DNA from: Pirellulales bacterium
GTDB taxonomy: Bacteria; Planctomycetota; Planctomycetia; Pirellulales; Thermoguttaceae
Direction of reading: 5' to 3'
Assembly (NCBI GenBank): GCA_020846145.1
Contig: JADLEL010000101.1
Location: forward strand, 1 to 63,522
Length of the DNA stretch: 63,522 nucleotides
Both the position numbers and the translations under genes were made by a program. Shown here in pieces: positions 30,914-40,954 of the stretch. The notes under the pieces were generated by a model. It was not told where the DNA came from. It did not search any database and saw only the letters and a program-made list of their open reading frames with translations. Each line of letters begins with the position of its first letter. Within the stretch, counting starts at the first letter, position 1.

Positions 30914-32025
30914 GGCGTCGTTCCCTCGTTTTCCTCAGAGGCGAGTCGTTTGAAATACTGCTCGATGACGTCGCGGTAGTTGGCGGGGAGATCGCGGCCG
31001 ATTTGCTGGAGGGCTTCTTCGCGCTCCTTGGGCGGCAGATCGCCCCAGCCGCTCTGCGAGCCGATCTTTTTCTTGGCGACGTCGCCCGGCCCTTTTCCGC
31101 CCATAGGCACGCTGTCTTGGGCGGGATTGTTCGATTGCAGTTTGTTCGAGGCTTGTTGCTGTTGTTGCTGTTCCTCTTCGAGTTTTTTGATCAACTTGTC
31201 GAGCGATTCAATGACGCCGTCCTCGACCTTGCGGACCTTGGGGCCGGCGCGGCCCAGATCGAGGCGGCGGCGGACGTCGTCCATTCGCCGGGCGATGTGC
31301 TCGAGCGAGTCGTCCTCCAATTCCTTCAAGTCCGCCCGCATCATTTTCGCCACCGCGCGGTAGCGGCGGGGACTGGATTCGGGGCCGAGCAAAAGCTCGT
31401 CGAGCGTCTTCAAGCCGCTTTCGCGCTCGAGCAGTTTATGATAGACCACGCTTTGGTAGAACAAGAGCATCGCGGGCGCCGCGACGTCGGCGGCTTGCAA
31501 GCCCGCAAGCTGCTCGCGGGCTTCGTCCAACAACGATTGCCGCACCAGCCAGCAGGCGTAATACAACCGCATGTTGTGGGCCGCGAACGGCGGCGTTTGC
31601 GGATCGGCGAGCCACGGCTGCGGCGGGAGGACGAGCTGCGCTCGCGGAGCGGAGCAGAGGTCCGCCAGCTTCTTGGCGTTTTCGTCGGCCAAGGCGAAAG
31701 TGGCCGCCAGCCGCTCGAGCACTTCCTCCTCGCCGAGTGACGCAGGCAGGTTCGACCAAAGTTCTTCGGCTTTGGTTTTCGCCGCCGCGCCGGCGTTTTT
31801 CTCCTCCAGCCACGCGAGGGCCTGGGTTTTGATCTCTTCGACGGCGGGCGGCCGCCACGCGGGATCGTGCGACAATGCAGCGGGCGCTTGCGCGAACACG
31901 CAGGTGGGCGGCAATAATAACACGAAACAATACGACAATATTGCGAACACCACCCTGCGAAGCCGCAAGCGGCGATTTTCTCTCCCCTCTCCCCTCTCCC
32001 CTCTCCCCTGCTGATAGTATTTCAT
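30910..32025 (-). CDS. Secreted helical protein of the MoxR/vWA block
   Basis: The protein has 371 residues. A signal peptide (VVFAILSYCFVLLLPPTCVFA-Q) is preceded by an Arg/Gly/Glu-rich segment (QGRGERGEGRE) that is translated CTCTCCC heptamer DNA. The mature part is mostly alpha-helical, with a coiled-coil and poly-Gln stretch (EEEQQQQQQASNK) and a C-terminal GWGDLPPKEREEALQQIGRDLPANYRDVIEQYFKRLA, a motif I associate with planctomycete proteins of such loci. Its function is unknown; a scaffold role in the envelope complex is inferred. The ATG overlaps the upstream stop (ATGA), with AAGGAG before it. Confidence 0.8.
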   Translation of the reverse strand: MKYYQQGRGERGEGRENRRLRLRRVVFAILSYCFVLLLPPTCVFAQAPAALSHDPAWRPPAVEEIKTQALAWLEEKNAGAAAKTKAEELWSNLPASLGEEEVLERLAATFALADENAKKLADLCSAPRAQLVLPPQPWLADPQTPPFAAHNMRLYYACWLVRQSLLDEAREQLAGLQAADVAAPAMLLFYQSVVYHKLLERESGLKTLDELLLGPESSPRRYRAVAKMMRADLKELEDDSLEHIARRMDDVRRRLDLGRAGPKVRKVEDGVIESLDKLIKKLEEEQQQQQQASNKLQSNNPAQDSVPMGGKGPGDVAKKKIGSQSGWGDLPPKEREEALQQIGRDLPANYRDVIEQYFKRLASEENEGTTP

Positions 32026-33755
32026 TTTTCCAGTTGCTCCTTCTGCAAATCGCGCGTTACGCGATGGATTCGCTCCTGGCGTTCGGCGAGTTTTTGGAGG
32101 GCATCGAGCAGGTCCGGCTGCTGGGCCTGCTCGCCTTCGATGAGCTTCGAGTAGCGCTCGGTGCGGCCATTGACCCGCATTTGCAGCGCGCGGATCATTT
32201 TCAGTTCCGCCAGCACGTCCACCAGCGGCGGGTCCTGCGGCTGGCCTTCTTGCGGAGGCGGGGGCTTTTTATTCTGGTTCTCCTGGTCTTTTTGGGCCTT
32301 TTTCAGCGCCTCGATCGTCTCCTTCAAGGCGGCGATGATGTCCTGCTCGATGCTTTGCGTAATCTGCCCGACTTTGGCTTGTGAGAGCCGATCGACCACC
32401 TGCCGCATGTCGCCGCGCATCTGCTCGACCGCTTCCGGGAAGGCGACGGCCGTGCCGTCTTCGCGGAGCAGCACGATCGCCTTGTCGGCCTCGACGACGA
32501 TTTGCAGTTCGCGGCCGCTCAAGCGGCTGGACTCGATTTCCTGGTCGTGCGTGCGCTCGGCTTCGGGCACGCGATCCAGCCGCACGGTCCCCTCATAGAC
32601 TTCGACTTGCATCGCCAGCATTTTCTTGAACCGCGCTTCGAGCATGGCCAGCGTCCGGGCGATCTCCTCCTGTCGAAGCTGGCGGAGAATTTCTTCCAAT
32701 TCGGCTTTGGCCTGCTCCAATTCGCGGATGGCCTGCTCCTGCTTCTCGGCGGCGCCCTGCTTCTGCGCTTCCTGGAGTTTTTGCTCGGCCTCCTGCATGC
32801 GCTTCTGGGCTTCCTCCAAACGCTTGCGGGCGGGATTGTCCGACTGTTGGGGATTCTGCTCCTGCGGCTGGCCTTGCGCTGGGTTCGGCGGCCCTTGTCC
32901 TTCGGAAGGTTTTCCCTCCTGCGGCTTTCCTTCGCCCTTTTGATCCTTACTCTCGCCCTTGGATTCTTGCTCTTTCTCCGACGGATTGTCTTTTTCCGCC
33001 TTCCCCCTTCCGCCTTCCCCCTTCCCCTTCCCTTCCGCCTTCTCCTTCCCTTCCTCTTTCTCCTTGATGTCTTTCGCCAATCCGCCGGTTTTCTCGGCGA
33101 TTTTGTTCTGTTCTCCGGCGAGGCGCTTGAGATCGTCGTCGGCGAGCGTTCGGGCCGCGACGTCTTTTTCCTGTTTGATGATGCCCTCGAGCCGCTTGAG
33201 GTATTCGCGGATGCGGGCCTTTTCCGACTCGATGCGTTTCGAGCGGTTTTCGCTCAACAGCAACTCCAAGACCGCCTGGAGATTTTTATTCAATTCCGCC
33301 TGATTTTCCAATGCGCGGGAGAGCTGATCCTTGGACAACAGTTCGGCGATGCGCTCGAATTCCACGTCGATCAGGTTTTCCTTGCTTAGCTCGAAGGCCT
33401 TTTTCAGCAATGCCGCACGGCGGGGATCGGAATGGGCGTTCAATTCCGCCATCCGCAAGACGACTTCTTCGATGTGCTTGTACTTATCGGCGATTCGCTT
33501 TTGCTCGGCGTTAAGCAGGGCGGATGGATTTTGCGCCGCGGCGCCTGGGACTTCATTCGCCGCTTTGGATTTTTCGGCGGAGGGAATCGCGTTTTGGGCA
33601 TGCACGGCGGCGCATGAAAACATTGCGAACGCGAAGAGAACCGGAATCCATGTTTTCACAGGGTGCCACTGGCGTCTCGCCAGTGCTATCTCCAGGCACG
33701 GGCAAGATGCCCGTGGCACCCGATTGGTATGAAGTATATTCTTGAACGTCGGCAT
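32022..33755 (-). CDS. Secreted coiled-coil protein, Lys/Glu/Gln-rich
   Basis: The protein has 577 residues. The signal peptide is KTWIPVLFAFAMFSCAAVHA-Q. Long coiled coils (about 70-210, 300-400 and 440-500) flank a highly charged low-complexity linker of Lys, Glu, Gly and Gln, then a Pro/Gln-rich stretch. No catalytic motif is seen. It probably acts as a structural partner of the neighbouring vWA and DUF4175-like proteins. The ATG at 33755 lies two bases after the upstream stop. Residues about 12-32 are translated from a palindromic repeat; a GTG at 33659 just after that repeat would give the signal peptide directly. Confidence 0.82.
   Translation of the reverse strand: MPTFKNILHTNRVPRASCPCLEIALARRQWHPVKTWIPVLFAFAMFSCAAVHAQNAIPSAEKSKAANEVPGAAAQNPSALLNAEQKRIADKYKHIEEVVLRMAELNAHSDPRRAALLKKAFELSKENLIDVEFERIAELLSKDQLSRALENQAELNKNLQAVLELLLSENRSKRIESEKARIREYLKRLEGIIKQEKDVAARTLADDDLKRLAGEQNKIAEKTGGLAKDIKEKEEGKEKAEGKGKGEGGRGKAEKDNPSEKEQESKGESKDQKGEGKPQEGKPSEGQGPPNPAQGQPQEQNPQQSDNPARKRLEEAQKRMQEAEQKLQEAQKQGAAEKQEQAIRELEQAKAELEEILRQLRQEEIARTLAMLEARFKKMLAMQVEVYEGTVRLDRVPEAERTHDQEIESSRLSGRELQIVVEADKAIVLLREDGTAVAFPEAVEQMRGDMRQVVDRLSQAKVGQITQSIEQDIIAALKETIEALKKAQKDQENQNKKPPPPQEGQPQDPPLVDVLAELKMIRALQMRVNGRTERYSKLIEGEQAQQPDLLDALQKLAERQERIHRVTRDLQKEQLEK
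33661..33721. repeat. Two-hairpin palindromic element (same family as in maf)
   Basis: GTGCCACTGGC.GCCAGTG is followed by GCACGGGCAAGATGCCCGTG. Nearly the same 61-62 bp element lies at 51475-51536 inside maf. Here it sits between the start codon and the signal-peptide codons of the coiled-coil gene. Confidence 0.9.
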
Positions 33756-33759
33756 TGGT

Positions 33760-36105
33760 TTATTCTTTCAACAGGTCGCGGATTTTTTGTTTCTGCCGCT
33801 GCTCGGTCTGATTGCGGAGTTGTTCCTGCATCTTGATGACCTCGCGGAGCATTTCGACCAATTGATTGTAGTCTTCCAATTCGATCATCCGGTCCAGCAC
33901 CTTTTGCATGGCCAGGAGTACGGCGTCGGCCTGGGCTTTGGCGTCGTCGCACGACCGGGGATCGAACTGGGACTTTTCCAGGCCGGCTTGGAGCAGTTCC
34001 AACCGCCGCTCGAGTTCGGGCAGCATTTCGCCGGCGATATTTCGCAGCGGGTCGGCGATGCCCGACTGCAACCGCTGTTTCAATTCTTCCGTATCGACTC
34101 GATTGTTGACCAACTGCTTGCGGATGTCCTCGAACGCTTCGGCCAATCCGAGCGTTTCCTGAGTGCTCTTGAGGCAATTGGTCGCGGCGCCTTGGACGCG
34201 GAACAAAAGCATGGCCAACCGCTGTTCGGGCGCATCGCTTTTTCCGCCGCGGCTCGGTACGTCGCCCGGTTCGTCGCCGGAGACCGGCTTGTCGCCCGCC
34301 TTGGATTCTCCATCCTTCGTCATTTTACCCGGTTTGCTATCGGAAGTCGAATCGAGGGCGGAAAGGCCGTCCCTTTTCGCCCGCGCCAAAACGTCGCGGG
34401 TTTCGGTCATTTCCCGCACGATCGACTCGAAGCGCTGCCGCAGCACGAGTTCGCGGCTATCGAGGATCGCGCGGAGTTGTTCGGGCGTAACCACGTCCAG
34501 CAGCCATTGCTCGCCGCTGCCCACGTTCGGTCCGCTTCCCAGGGCGCAAAGATCGGCCGCCTTGAGGGACACTTGGAATTTTTGGCCGGGCTTCAAGCCG
34601 AGCGGTTCGATTTCCAATGCTTGTCCCTCCAGATTTCGTTCGGCGGGGGCGTCGGCGGGTTTTTCGGCCGATTGGCCGACGAGCGAGACGGCGGGCGGCT
34701 GCTGTTCCAGGCCGTGCTCGAACCAGAGTTTCCCGATGCCGTAATCGTCGGTCGCACGGCCGGCGACGGCGATCCGCGCCTTGGGCGTTACGGCCGAGCC
34801 GATACCGTCCAATTGCGCGGCGATTTGCGGCGGCTGGTCGGGCAGGGCAGTCAAGGCCAGGCGGATCGGCTCGCGGCTCTTGATGCCGTCGGTGTCGAAG
34901 AGCGTAACCGAGAGCGTTGCATCCTCGGCAAGCGCGTCGAGCGAATAGTCGAACTCGCGCCGGTCGGCGGAGAGCTGCGCGGCGTCGAGAACGGTCGGCC
35001 GAGCGGTTTTTCCCTCGCCCGATTCGCGGTCGATGCGCACGCGATCCAAGGGCTTGTTGGCCTTCGCATGGACGATTATTCGAGTGCCTTGCGGGAGGGG
35101 CATTGCGCCGGTTACCCGCAAACCGCGCTTGGCGCGGCCGAGGTAGGCGGGGTATTCGCAGTCGAGCGTCCAGCGCTCGATGTTCGGACTTTCCACGACT
35201 TCGATCCGCAGGTTTTTCAAACTGGCGTCGCCCCCCTGCACGTCGAAGCGGATCGGCGACAAAACGTTGCGCCGGGTGTAGGCGAATTCCTGGTAGGGGT
35301 CTTTTTCGGGATCGGCCCGGCCGATTTTATCCATCGTGGCCCGGCCGCGCGTGCCGCCTTCGTCGCGGTAGCGGATTTCCACCTCGCGCGGGATGACGAA
35401 TTTTCCCGGCGCGACGGGCACGGCGCGGACGATGATTTCGACATCGGAACCGCGGGCGACTTTCCGCACGCCGCTTACGAAACCTTCCGGCAATTCCAGC
35501 TTGCACTGCCGCGGCCAGAGTTCGTTGGAAAGGCCCAGCGTCCGCCGCGACCACGTGCCCAGCGCCCGCGGGGCGGCGACCGCGAAAAACAAAATGCTAA
35601 TCGACAGCAGCGCGGCGGCAAGGACCGCGCGGCGGAGCGGAACCACGTTGAAAACTTCGCCGAGCCGCACGCTTTTGATCCGCCGGACAGCTTCGCCGCA
35701 CGTGAGGTCGAGCATCTCCGGATTGTAGCCGTCGTGCGCGGGATCGCGCCGGGCAAGGATCACGGCCGTCAAGAGGCTGTCGTCGAGTTGCGGGAAGCGG
35801 CGCTCGAGCACCGTGGCCATATTGGCGTCGGTCAACGGCACGAACGCGCGGCGGGCGATGAGTTTTACGACGATCCACAACAACACGCCGGCCGTGCTCA
35901 GCAGAACGAGAACGCGAATGGGAACGGGCGGCTCGAAAAACCAGTCGATGGCCAGCGAGAGCCAGAACGCGAATCCCAGCCACGCCCCGCCGCCGGCGAC
36001 GCCCTCGGCCCAAACGTATTGCCGGATGCGGGCGCGCAGCGCGTCGAGCAGCGCCCGGATGGAAGGCGCTATCGCAGTTCGTTTTTCTTCGATCGCGGCG
36101 GGCAT
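33760..36105 (-). CDS. DUF4175-like membrane protein with coiled coil
   Basis: The protein has 781 residues. Two membrane helices lie near residues 39-56 and 64-84 and a third near 158-178, with a short soluble segment between (LTDANMATVLERRFPQLDDSLLTAV). The rest is a large extracytoplasmic region with beta-rich domains (about 190-490) and a C-terminal coiled coil (about 520-781). The arrangement resembles DUF4175-type proteins found beside MoxR/vWA genes. It probably forms an envelope scaffold. The stop lies two bases before the next start, while about 110 bases with a hairpin separate it from the upstream vWA gene. Confidence 0.75.
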   Translation of the reverse strand: MPAAIEEKRTAIAPSIRALLDALRARIRQYVWAEGVAGGGAWLGFAFWLSLAIDWFFEPPVPIRVLVLLSTAGVLLWIVVKLIARRAFVPLTDANMATVLERRFPQLDDSLLTAVILARRDPAHDGYNPEMLDLTCGEAVRRIKSVRLGEVFNVVPLRRAVLAAALLSISILFFAVAAPRALGTWSRRTLGLSNELWPRQCKLELPEGFVSGVRKVARGSDVEIIVRAVPVAPGKFVIPREVEIRYRDEGGTRGRATMDKIGRADPEKDPYQEFAYTRRNVLSPIRFDVQGGDASLKNLRIEVVESPNIERWTLDCEYPAYLGRAKRGLRVTGAMPLPQGTRIIVHAKANKPLDRVRIDRESGEGKTARPTVLDAAQLSADRREFDYSLDALAEDATLSVTLFDTDGIKSREPIRLALTALPDQPPQIAAQLDGIGSAVTPKARIAVAGRATDDYGIGKLWFEHGLEQQPPAVSLVGQSAEKPADAPAERNLEGQALEIEPLGLKPGQKFQVSLKAADLCALGSGPNVGSGEQWLLDVVTPEQLRAILDSRELVLRQRFESIVREMTETRDVLARAKRDGLSALDSTSDSKPGKMTKDGESKAGDKPVSGDEPGDVPSRGGKSDAPEQRLAMLLFRVQGAATNCLKSTQETLGLAEAFEDIRKQLVNNRVDTEELKQRLQSGIADPLRNIAGEMLPELERRLELLQAGLEKSQFDPRSCDDAKAQADAVLLAMQKVLDRMIELEDYNQLVEMLREVIKMQEQLRNQTEQRQKQKIRDLLKE

Positions 36106-36214
36106 GGGGGAGTTTTTAGTTCACGGTATTCAGTTCACACTATTCCGTTTAGCCCCCGCGTCCACGCGGGGGCGTGTTGATCGTATTTTGCGAAGCCGCA
36201 AGCGGCTCAATTTC
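36106..36214. repeat. Short palindromes between block genes
   Basis: AGCCCCCGCGTCCACGCGGGGGC (about 36151-36173) and GCCGCAAGCGGC (about 36194-36205) form small hairpins in the only sizeable gap within this part of the block. GCCGCAAGCGGC recurs at about 31956. Confidence 0.7.
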
Positions 36215-38707
36215 TTACGCCAATTTCATCAACCGTCGGATCAGCCATTCCAGGCAAAGCAGGCTGCACAGCGCGATCATCATCCACTTCAGCCACCCTT
36301 CTTCCGATTGGGGATCGGGCGATTCCGGCTGGATGACGGTCGCGGTGCGGTCTTTGAGTTCTTTCACCAGCGGATGTTCGCCGCCGAGGATCGAGTCCAT
36401 GCCGATATAGTATCGCCCGCCGGGACCGGCGTTTTTCGCGATGCCGGCCAGCAAGGCGTCGTTGCGCTGCGGATTTTCCCGCTCCAATTCGGGCAGCTTG
36501 ACCTGCACGCGGCGGGTGAGCCGCTCGTTCTCGCTTTCGGGGACGGGCAGTTCCAGGCGATAGCTTCCTTCGAGCATTGCGGGGAAGCGGCCCACGAAAG
36601 TTCCCAGCCGGCTGGGATCGGGCCGCAGAGTGAGCGTTTGCACGCCCCCGTCCGGGGCGGTCATCTGCAAGGGAACGCCGGGCGCCTTGAGCGGCTCGAG
36701 CCGCGCGTCGGTCAGTTGGGCGCGAACTTCCACGGAATTTCCCAGGAGATAGCGATCTTGTCCGACCAAAAGCACGCCGCGCCGCGAGCCGCGGAGAAGC
36801 CTGCCTTGCGAAACGTGGCGGATCAATTTCGTGTAAAACTGTGCGAAGTAATTCTCGTCGAGCGCGCGGAGCCGCCAGATTTCGCCGCTGCCCAGGTAAA
36901 ACACGCTGCCGGAGCCGTAAAACTGCCCGGCGAAATACGGCGGCCGATCGCCGTCGTCGCCCAAGCGCGAATCGCGCAGCCGGGCGTAGAGCGTGGCGCC
37001 GGGCTTGATGCCGCGGACCGGCAAAAAGCCGAACGCGCCGGGAAAGTCGGCCCACGCCTGCCGCGAGGCCGAAGCCGTATCGGCCAGCCAGAGGAAATCG
37101 GCGTCTTGTCCTTCGCGGGTGAAATCCAACGGAAGCGGCTCCTCCGAGGAGTTCGCCGAACCCTCCAGCGCGCTCAAGCGGCGGGGGAATTCCACGGGGT
37201 ATAAATTGCGGATCGGCTGCGTCGCCTTCTCTTGCACCCAACCGCTCACGACCTTGCCGGCGTTGACGGGGCCGGCCACGGCGATCATCCCGCCGCCCTG
37301 CTCCGCTATCCACGATTCGAGCAGCCCGATTTGGCCCGCGTTCAATGCCTGCCAGTCGGGATCGAAGGCCACGACGCAATCGTAATCGAACATCGCCTCG
37401 CGGGTTGCGGGGAACTCGTCGAGCACCTTGCCTTCCTGCGACATGCCCGGCTGGGCGGTTTGCAAAAGTACGTCCAAGTCCGTCGATCGGTCGCGAAACA
37501 AGAGCGTGCGGAGGAAATGGTAATCGCGCATCGGACCGCCGGCAAAGAGCAGCACGCGGTTCTTGCGATCGACGATCTCGATCTCCGCTTCGCGGAAATT
37601 ATCGGCCGGATTGCCGTCCCCCGGCGGCGCCTGTACGCGGAAGCAAAGCGTGCTGCGGCCGGTTTCGGCCGGCGTGAGTTCGAACTTGACGGGGATCACC
37701 TCGCCGTCGCCGCCGAGCGTTACCACCCGGCTCTCCAGCACTTTTCCGGTCCCTTCTTCCTTGACGGAGGAATTCGCGGGCCGCGACAAGAGTTCGACCG
37801 TGACCACCTGCCCGGCCATGTGCTGGGCCTGAATGTAGCCGGTTACCGTGTATTTGTCGCCGGGATACGCCCGGGCGGGCATGGCCAGATCGCTCACGCG
37901 GACGTCGGTGGGCCGTTTGTCCGAACCTAGCCCCACGGTGAAAATGGGGAGTTTCATTTCCTGGGCCAGGGCCGCGGCCGCATCGGGCGAAATGCCCGCG
38001 TTCTGGCCGCCGTCGCTCACGAGCACGATACCCGAAAGCTGCGCGCCGCGCTCATTGTGGATTAGTTGCCGCAAAGCTTGGCCCAGGCGGGTTTCCGCGC
38101 CGCCGGGCTTGAGGAATTCGGACCAATCGAGGGTTTTGTCGGAAGGTCTCTCGCCGGATGCCGATCGGAGGCTGTTCGGAAGCGGGGGAGCGGTTTTATC
38201 GCCTGAAATCTTCGGCAGTGTCAGCGAACGGTCGGCCAGCAGGTCGTCGTTGAATTGGAAAATCGAGACGTCGTGCGTTTTGCGAAGCTGTTCGAGCAGA
38301 TCGGTTCGGCTCAATGTCGCGGCAACCTGCCCGATGCGGCTCGCGCCGGCATTTTTCGCCGGTGCGGCGGAGGCGGTTTCCTTGTCGCTCAGTCCCATGC
38401 TCAAGCTGGCGTCGATGAGGAAGATCGCGCGGGAATTGCGGGTGATGTCGCGCTCCAACCGCCATTGCGGTTCGAGATAGAGCACGAGTAGGCCCAAGAT
38501 TACGGCGATCCGCAGTGCGGCGAGGAACCAGCCCAGCGGGCGCGGCAGTTCGACCGCGTCGCGGCGGTACATGTAATGCACGAAGAGCATGACCGCCGCG
38601 CAGGCGAGGATCGGCAGCACCCAATCGGCGTTGGTTTGGATGCGGCCCCACTCGAACGTGCGGCGGAGCGCGCCTTCGGCCAGCGGCAAGGGGAAATAAT
38701 GCATCAT
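36215..38707 (-). CDS. Membrane vWA-domain protein
   Basis: The protein has 830 residues. Membrane helices near residues 28-46 and 60-80 precede a vWA domain whose MIDAS motif is FLIDASLSMG (DxSxS) with a later LVSDGGQN. A beta-rich domain and a ThuA/GATase-like Rossmann segment follow (VLLFAGGPMRDYHFLRTLL; MIAVAGPVNAGK). A C-terminal membrane helix (WMMIALCSLLCLEWLIRR) closes the chain. vWA domains bind partners through a metal ion and are typical MoxR clients. The ATG overlaps the stop of the BatA gene by four bases. It probably works with the BatA/vWA and DUF58 proteins as one membrane complex. Confidence 0.88.
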   Translation of the reverse strand: MMHYFPLPLAEGALRRTFEWGRIQTNADWVLPILACAAVMLFVHYMYRRDAVELPRPLGWFLAALRIAVILGLLVLYLEPQWRLERDITRNSRAIFLIDASLSMGLSDKETASAAPAKNAGASRIGQVAATLSRTDLLEQLRKTHDVSIFQFNDDLLADRSLTLPKISGDKTAPPLPNSLRSASGERPSDKTLDWSEFLKPGGAETRLGQALRQLIHNERGAQLSGIVLVSDGGQNAGISPDAAAALAQEMKLPIFTVGLGSDKRPTDVRVSDLAMPARAYPGDKYTVTGYIQAQHMAGQVVTVELLSRPANSSVKEEGTGKVLESRVVTLGGDGEVIPVKFELTPAETGRSTLCFRVQAPPGDGNPADNFREAEIEIVDRKNRVLLFAGGPMRDYHFLRTLLFRDRSTDLDVLLQTAQPGMSQEGKVLDEFPATREAMFDYDCVVAFDPDWQALNAGQIGLLESWIAEQGGGMIAVAGPVNAGKVVSGWVQEKATQPIRNLYPVEFPRRLSALEGSANSSEEPLPLDFTREGQDADFLWLADTASASRQAWADFPGAFGFLPVRGIKPGATLYARLRDSRLGDDGDRPPYFAGQFYGSGSVFYLGSGEIWRLRALDENYFAQFYTKLIRHVSQGRLLRGSRRGVLLVGQDRYLLGNSVEVRAQLTDARLEPLKAPGVPLQMTAPDGGVQTLTLRPDPSRLGTFVGRFPAMLEGSYRLELPVPESENERLTRRVQVKLPELERENPQRNDALLAGIAKNAGPGGRYYIGMDSILGGEHPLVKELKDRTATVIQPESPDPQSEEGWLKWMMIALCSLLCLEWLIRRLMKLA

Positions 38708-40947
38708 CGCGTTCCTCCCGCCGCCAGGAGATTTTTGGGAATCGCCGGATGATAGCTCGCCGAATAGGCGAGGAGTTGCTCGCCGATAAGCAGGAAGATC
38801 AAGGCGTAGAGGATCGCGTCGCGGAGGTTGTCGCCGCGCGTTTCGTTTTGCGCCGGTTGCAGGGCCGCGGCGCGATCGAACCGGTAATTCAAGCCCTTGA
38901 GCCGTTCGGCCAATTGCATCTGGTTGAGCGCGTCCAACTCGCCCTCGCCCGGCTCGACGTTATAGGCGTAGAGCCGGTCTTCGGATCGATCGTCCCCGGC
39001 GGCGCCGTCGGTGCGCGTCAGCACGGCTTCGTAATAGCCGCTCAAGTCGGTTTCGGCCAGCGCGGCGCGGAGCATTTTATCGGGACCGGCGGCGGCGTCG
39101 AAGGTCGCGGACGCTCCGCCGGCGTCCCGCGGCGCGACGAAGCGGACCTGTGGCAGATATTTCGCCGGATCGAGCGATACTTCGAGCGGCGCGCCGACCG
39201 TCCGCGACGGCGCGGCGGCGCGGCCGCACAAATACGCCTGCAGATCGAGGAACATCACCACGCCGGGATTCCGCGCCCAATTGTTCCAAGCCGGCGCGGC
39301 CGTGGTTAAAAACGCGATCGCACGGCCCTTGCCGAACTTCTTTTCGACGATCAGCGGCGCGCCGTTGCGGAGCCTTGCCAGCACGCTCGTCGAACCGTCG
39401 TCGGGCGGCCGCCACTTGTCGGCCGCGAAGTAACGCTGCACGAGGAGCGATTGGAGGAACGAGTTCCGCCGTTCGGCGAATATGCGGAAAATGAAATGCC
39501 CATCGTGGATATTTTCGATCCGCACGTCCGGGGCGGCTTCCAGGCGATCGACCAGGAGTTCCGCCGGCCCCTTGAGCGGCAGGGAGAACAAGCCTTTGCC
39601 CTCGCGGTAAAGTTCCCGGTTGAAAAAAATGCTCTGGCATTTTTCGCCCAGGAAAAAGGCGACTCCGCCGCCGTCGGCGGCGAATTTTTCCAGGGCGGCG
39701 ACGGCCGATTTATCCAGGCGGTCGATGTTCGACAGGTTGATGGCCGCGAATCCGTCGAGCGGCTTCGCGCTCAAATAGCGGGGGGTCTCGATCGTGGGCC
39801 GCAGCCCGGTCTTCACCGCGCCGCCGGGATTCAAGAGCCAATCGAGAAATTTCGCGTCGCGCGCCTTGGCGTCGCCATCGACCAACAGCACGGGCAGATC
39901 GGCCGGAAGATCGACCGCGTAAAAACGGAAATTGTCGGCGGCGATCGCGTCGCTTTCCAGGCGGGCGGTAATCGTATGCCATCCGCCCTTCGGAAAATTG
40001 ACTTGAAAGCGCTCCTTGGCCGTGCGGTCGGGCGGAATGAGCGGGATGCTCGCCGAAGGCCGCGCGACATTGTCCTCGAGCAGGACCACGGCCACGTCCT
40101 TCGCCGGCGCGGGGCCGCGGTTGGCGACCTCGATTTCCATGAACCAGGGCACGCCCGCCGCGCGGACGCCCTCCTCGGGCCGCAGGGAAACGATCGACAG
40201 GTTCGGCCGCGCACGGTCGATGCAATCGAGCAGATGGATTTCGGCCCCCGCGGCCTGCCACTCGAGCAGATGTTTTTTCGCGTCGGCGGGATCGTTCCAT
40301 TGGCGGGCGCGGAAATCGGAGATCAGATAGAGTATCCGCCGTTCGCCCTCCGCGTCGCCCAGCAATTCGTCGAGCGCTTTGAGCGGTTCGACGGGGCCGG
40401 CGTCGGTTTGCGAGGCATCGCACTTGTCGAGGACCTTTTTCAAGCGATCGGAGAAGCCGGCGGCGACTCGCTCGGCCAGAAAATCGGTCTGCGTGGATCG
40501 GCCGTGCTTGCCGACGCGCGAAAATCGCAGCAGCGTAACCGATTGCGGCTGGAGTTGCTTTTCGGCCTCGCCGCCGATGCGCGCGACGGCTTTTTTGCCT
40601 TCCTGAAAGGCGGACGTGTCGTCCCAGCGGTCGGACATCGAATAACTATCGTCCAACAGGATGACGTGGTGCGTCTTCACGCGGCCGAAAAGCCGGCTGA
40701 AACGGTTGCTCAAGAGCGGTTCCGCGACCAGCAGCACGACCGCGGCGATGGCCGCCATCCGCAGCAGCAGGAGCAACAGTTGCTTGAGGATCACCCAGGT
40801 CCGATGCTTCTTCCGGCTGACGAGCAGAAATTCCATGGCCGCCCATTCGACGCGCCGGTGCCGCAGCATGTTGATCAAATGGATCAACACCGGCGCAGCG
40901 GCGATCGCCAGTCCCCAGAGCAACAGCGGATGGACGAAACTGGGCAT
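38704..40947 (-). CDS. BatA-type membrane protein with vWA domain
   Basis: The protein has 747 residues. The N-terminus SFVHPLLLWGLAIAAAPVLIHLINMLRHRRVEWAAMEFL is the BatA domain signature, with a second membrane helix near residues 60-80. The vWA MIDAS is VILLDDSYSMSDRW. A beta-rich middle and a ThuA/GATase-like region follow, and a C-terminal helix (AILYALIFLLIGEQLLAY). The start at 40947 matches the family N-terminus; the ATG at 40983 adds residues read from a palindromic repeat. It is the second vWA-type gene downstream of moxR. Its role is inferred from family context: a membrane-anchored partner remodelled by MoxR. Confidence 0.9.
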   Translation of the reverse strand: MPSFVHPLLLWGLAIAAAPVLIHLINMLRHRRVEWAAMEFLLVSRKKHRTWVILKQLLLLLLRMAAIAAVVLLVAEPLLSNRFSRLFGRVKTHHVILLDDSYSMSDRWDDTSAFQEGKKAVARIGGEAEKQLQPQSVTLLRFSRVGKHGRSTQTDFLAERVAAGFSDRLKKVLDKCDASQTDAGPVEPLKALDELLGDAEGERRILYLISDFRARQWNDPADAKKHLLEWQAAGAEIHLLDCIDRARPNLSIVSLRPEEGVRAAGVPWFMEIEVANRGPAPAKDVAVVLLEDNVARPSASIPLIPPDRTAKERFQVNFPKGGWHTITARLESDAIAADNFRFYAVDLPADLPVLLVDGDAKARDAKFLDWLLNPGGAVKTGLRPTIETPRYLSAKPLDGFAAINLSNIDRLDKSAVAALEKFAADGGGVAFFLGEKCQSIFFNRELYREGKGLFSLPLKGPAELLVDRLEAAPDVRIENIHDGHFIFRIFAERRNSFLQSLLVQRYFAADKWRPPDDGSTSVLARLRNGAPLIVEKKFGKGRAIAFLTTAAPAWNNWARNPGVVMFLDLQAYLCGRAAAPSRTVGAPLEVSLDPAKYLPQVRFVAPRDAGGASATFDAAAGPDKMLRAALAETDLSGYYEAVLTRTDGAAGDDRSEDRLYAYNVEPGEGELDALNQMQLAERLKGLNYRFDRAAALQPAQNETRGDNLRDAILYALIFLLIGEQLLAYSASYHPAIPKNLLAAGGTR

Positions 40948-40954
40948 GTTCTTC

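Noticed and set aside
33742..36180. Very long plus-strand open frame (over 800 codons) opposite the DUF4175-like gene
   Set aside because: It is a mirror of a GC-rich gene; its translation is His/Arg/Ala/Gly-rich without any domain, while the minus strand has membrane helices, coiled coil and gene coupling.
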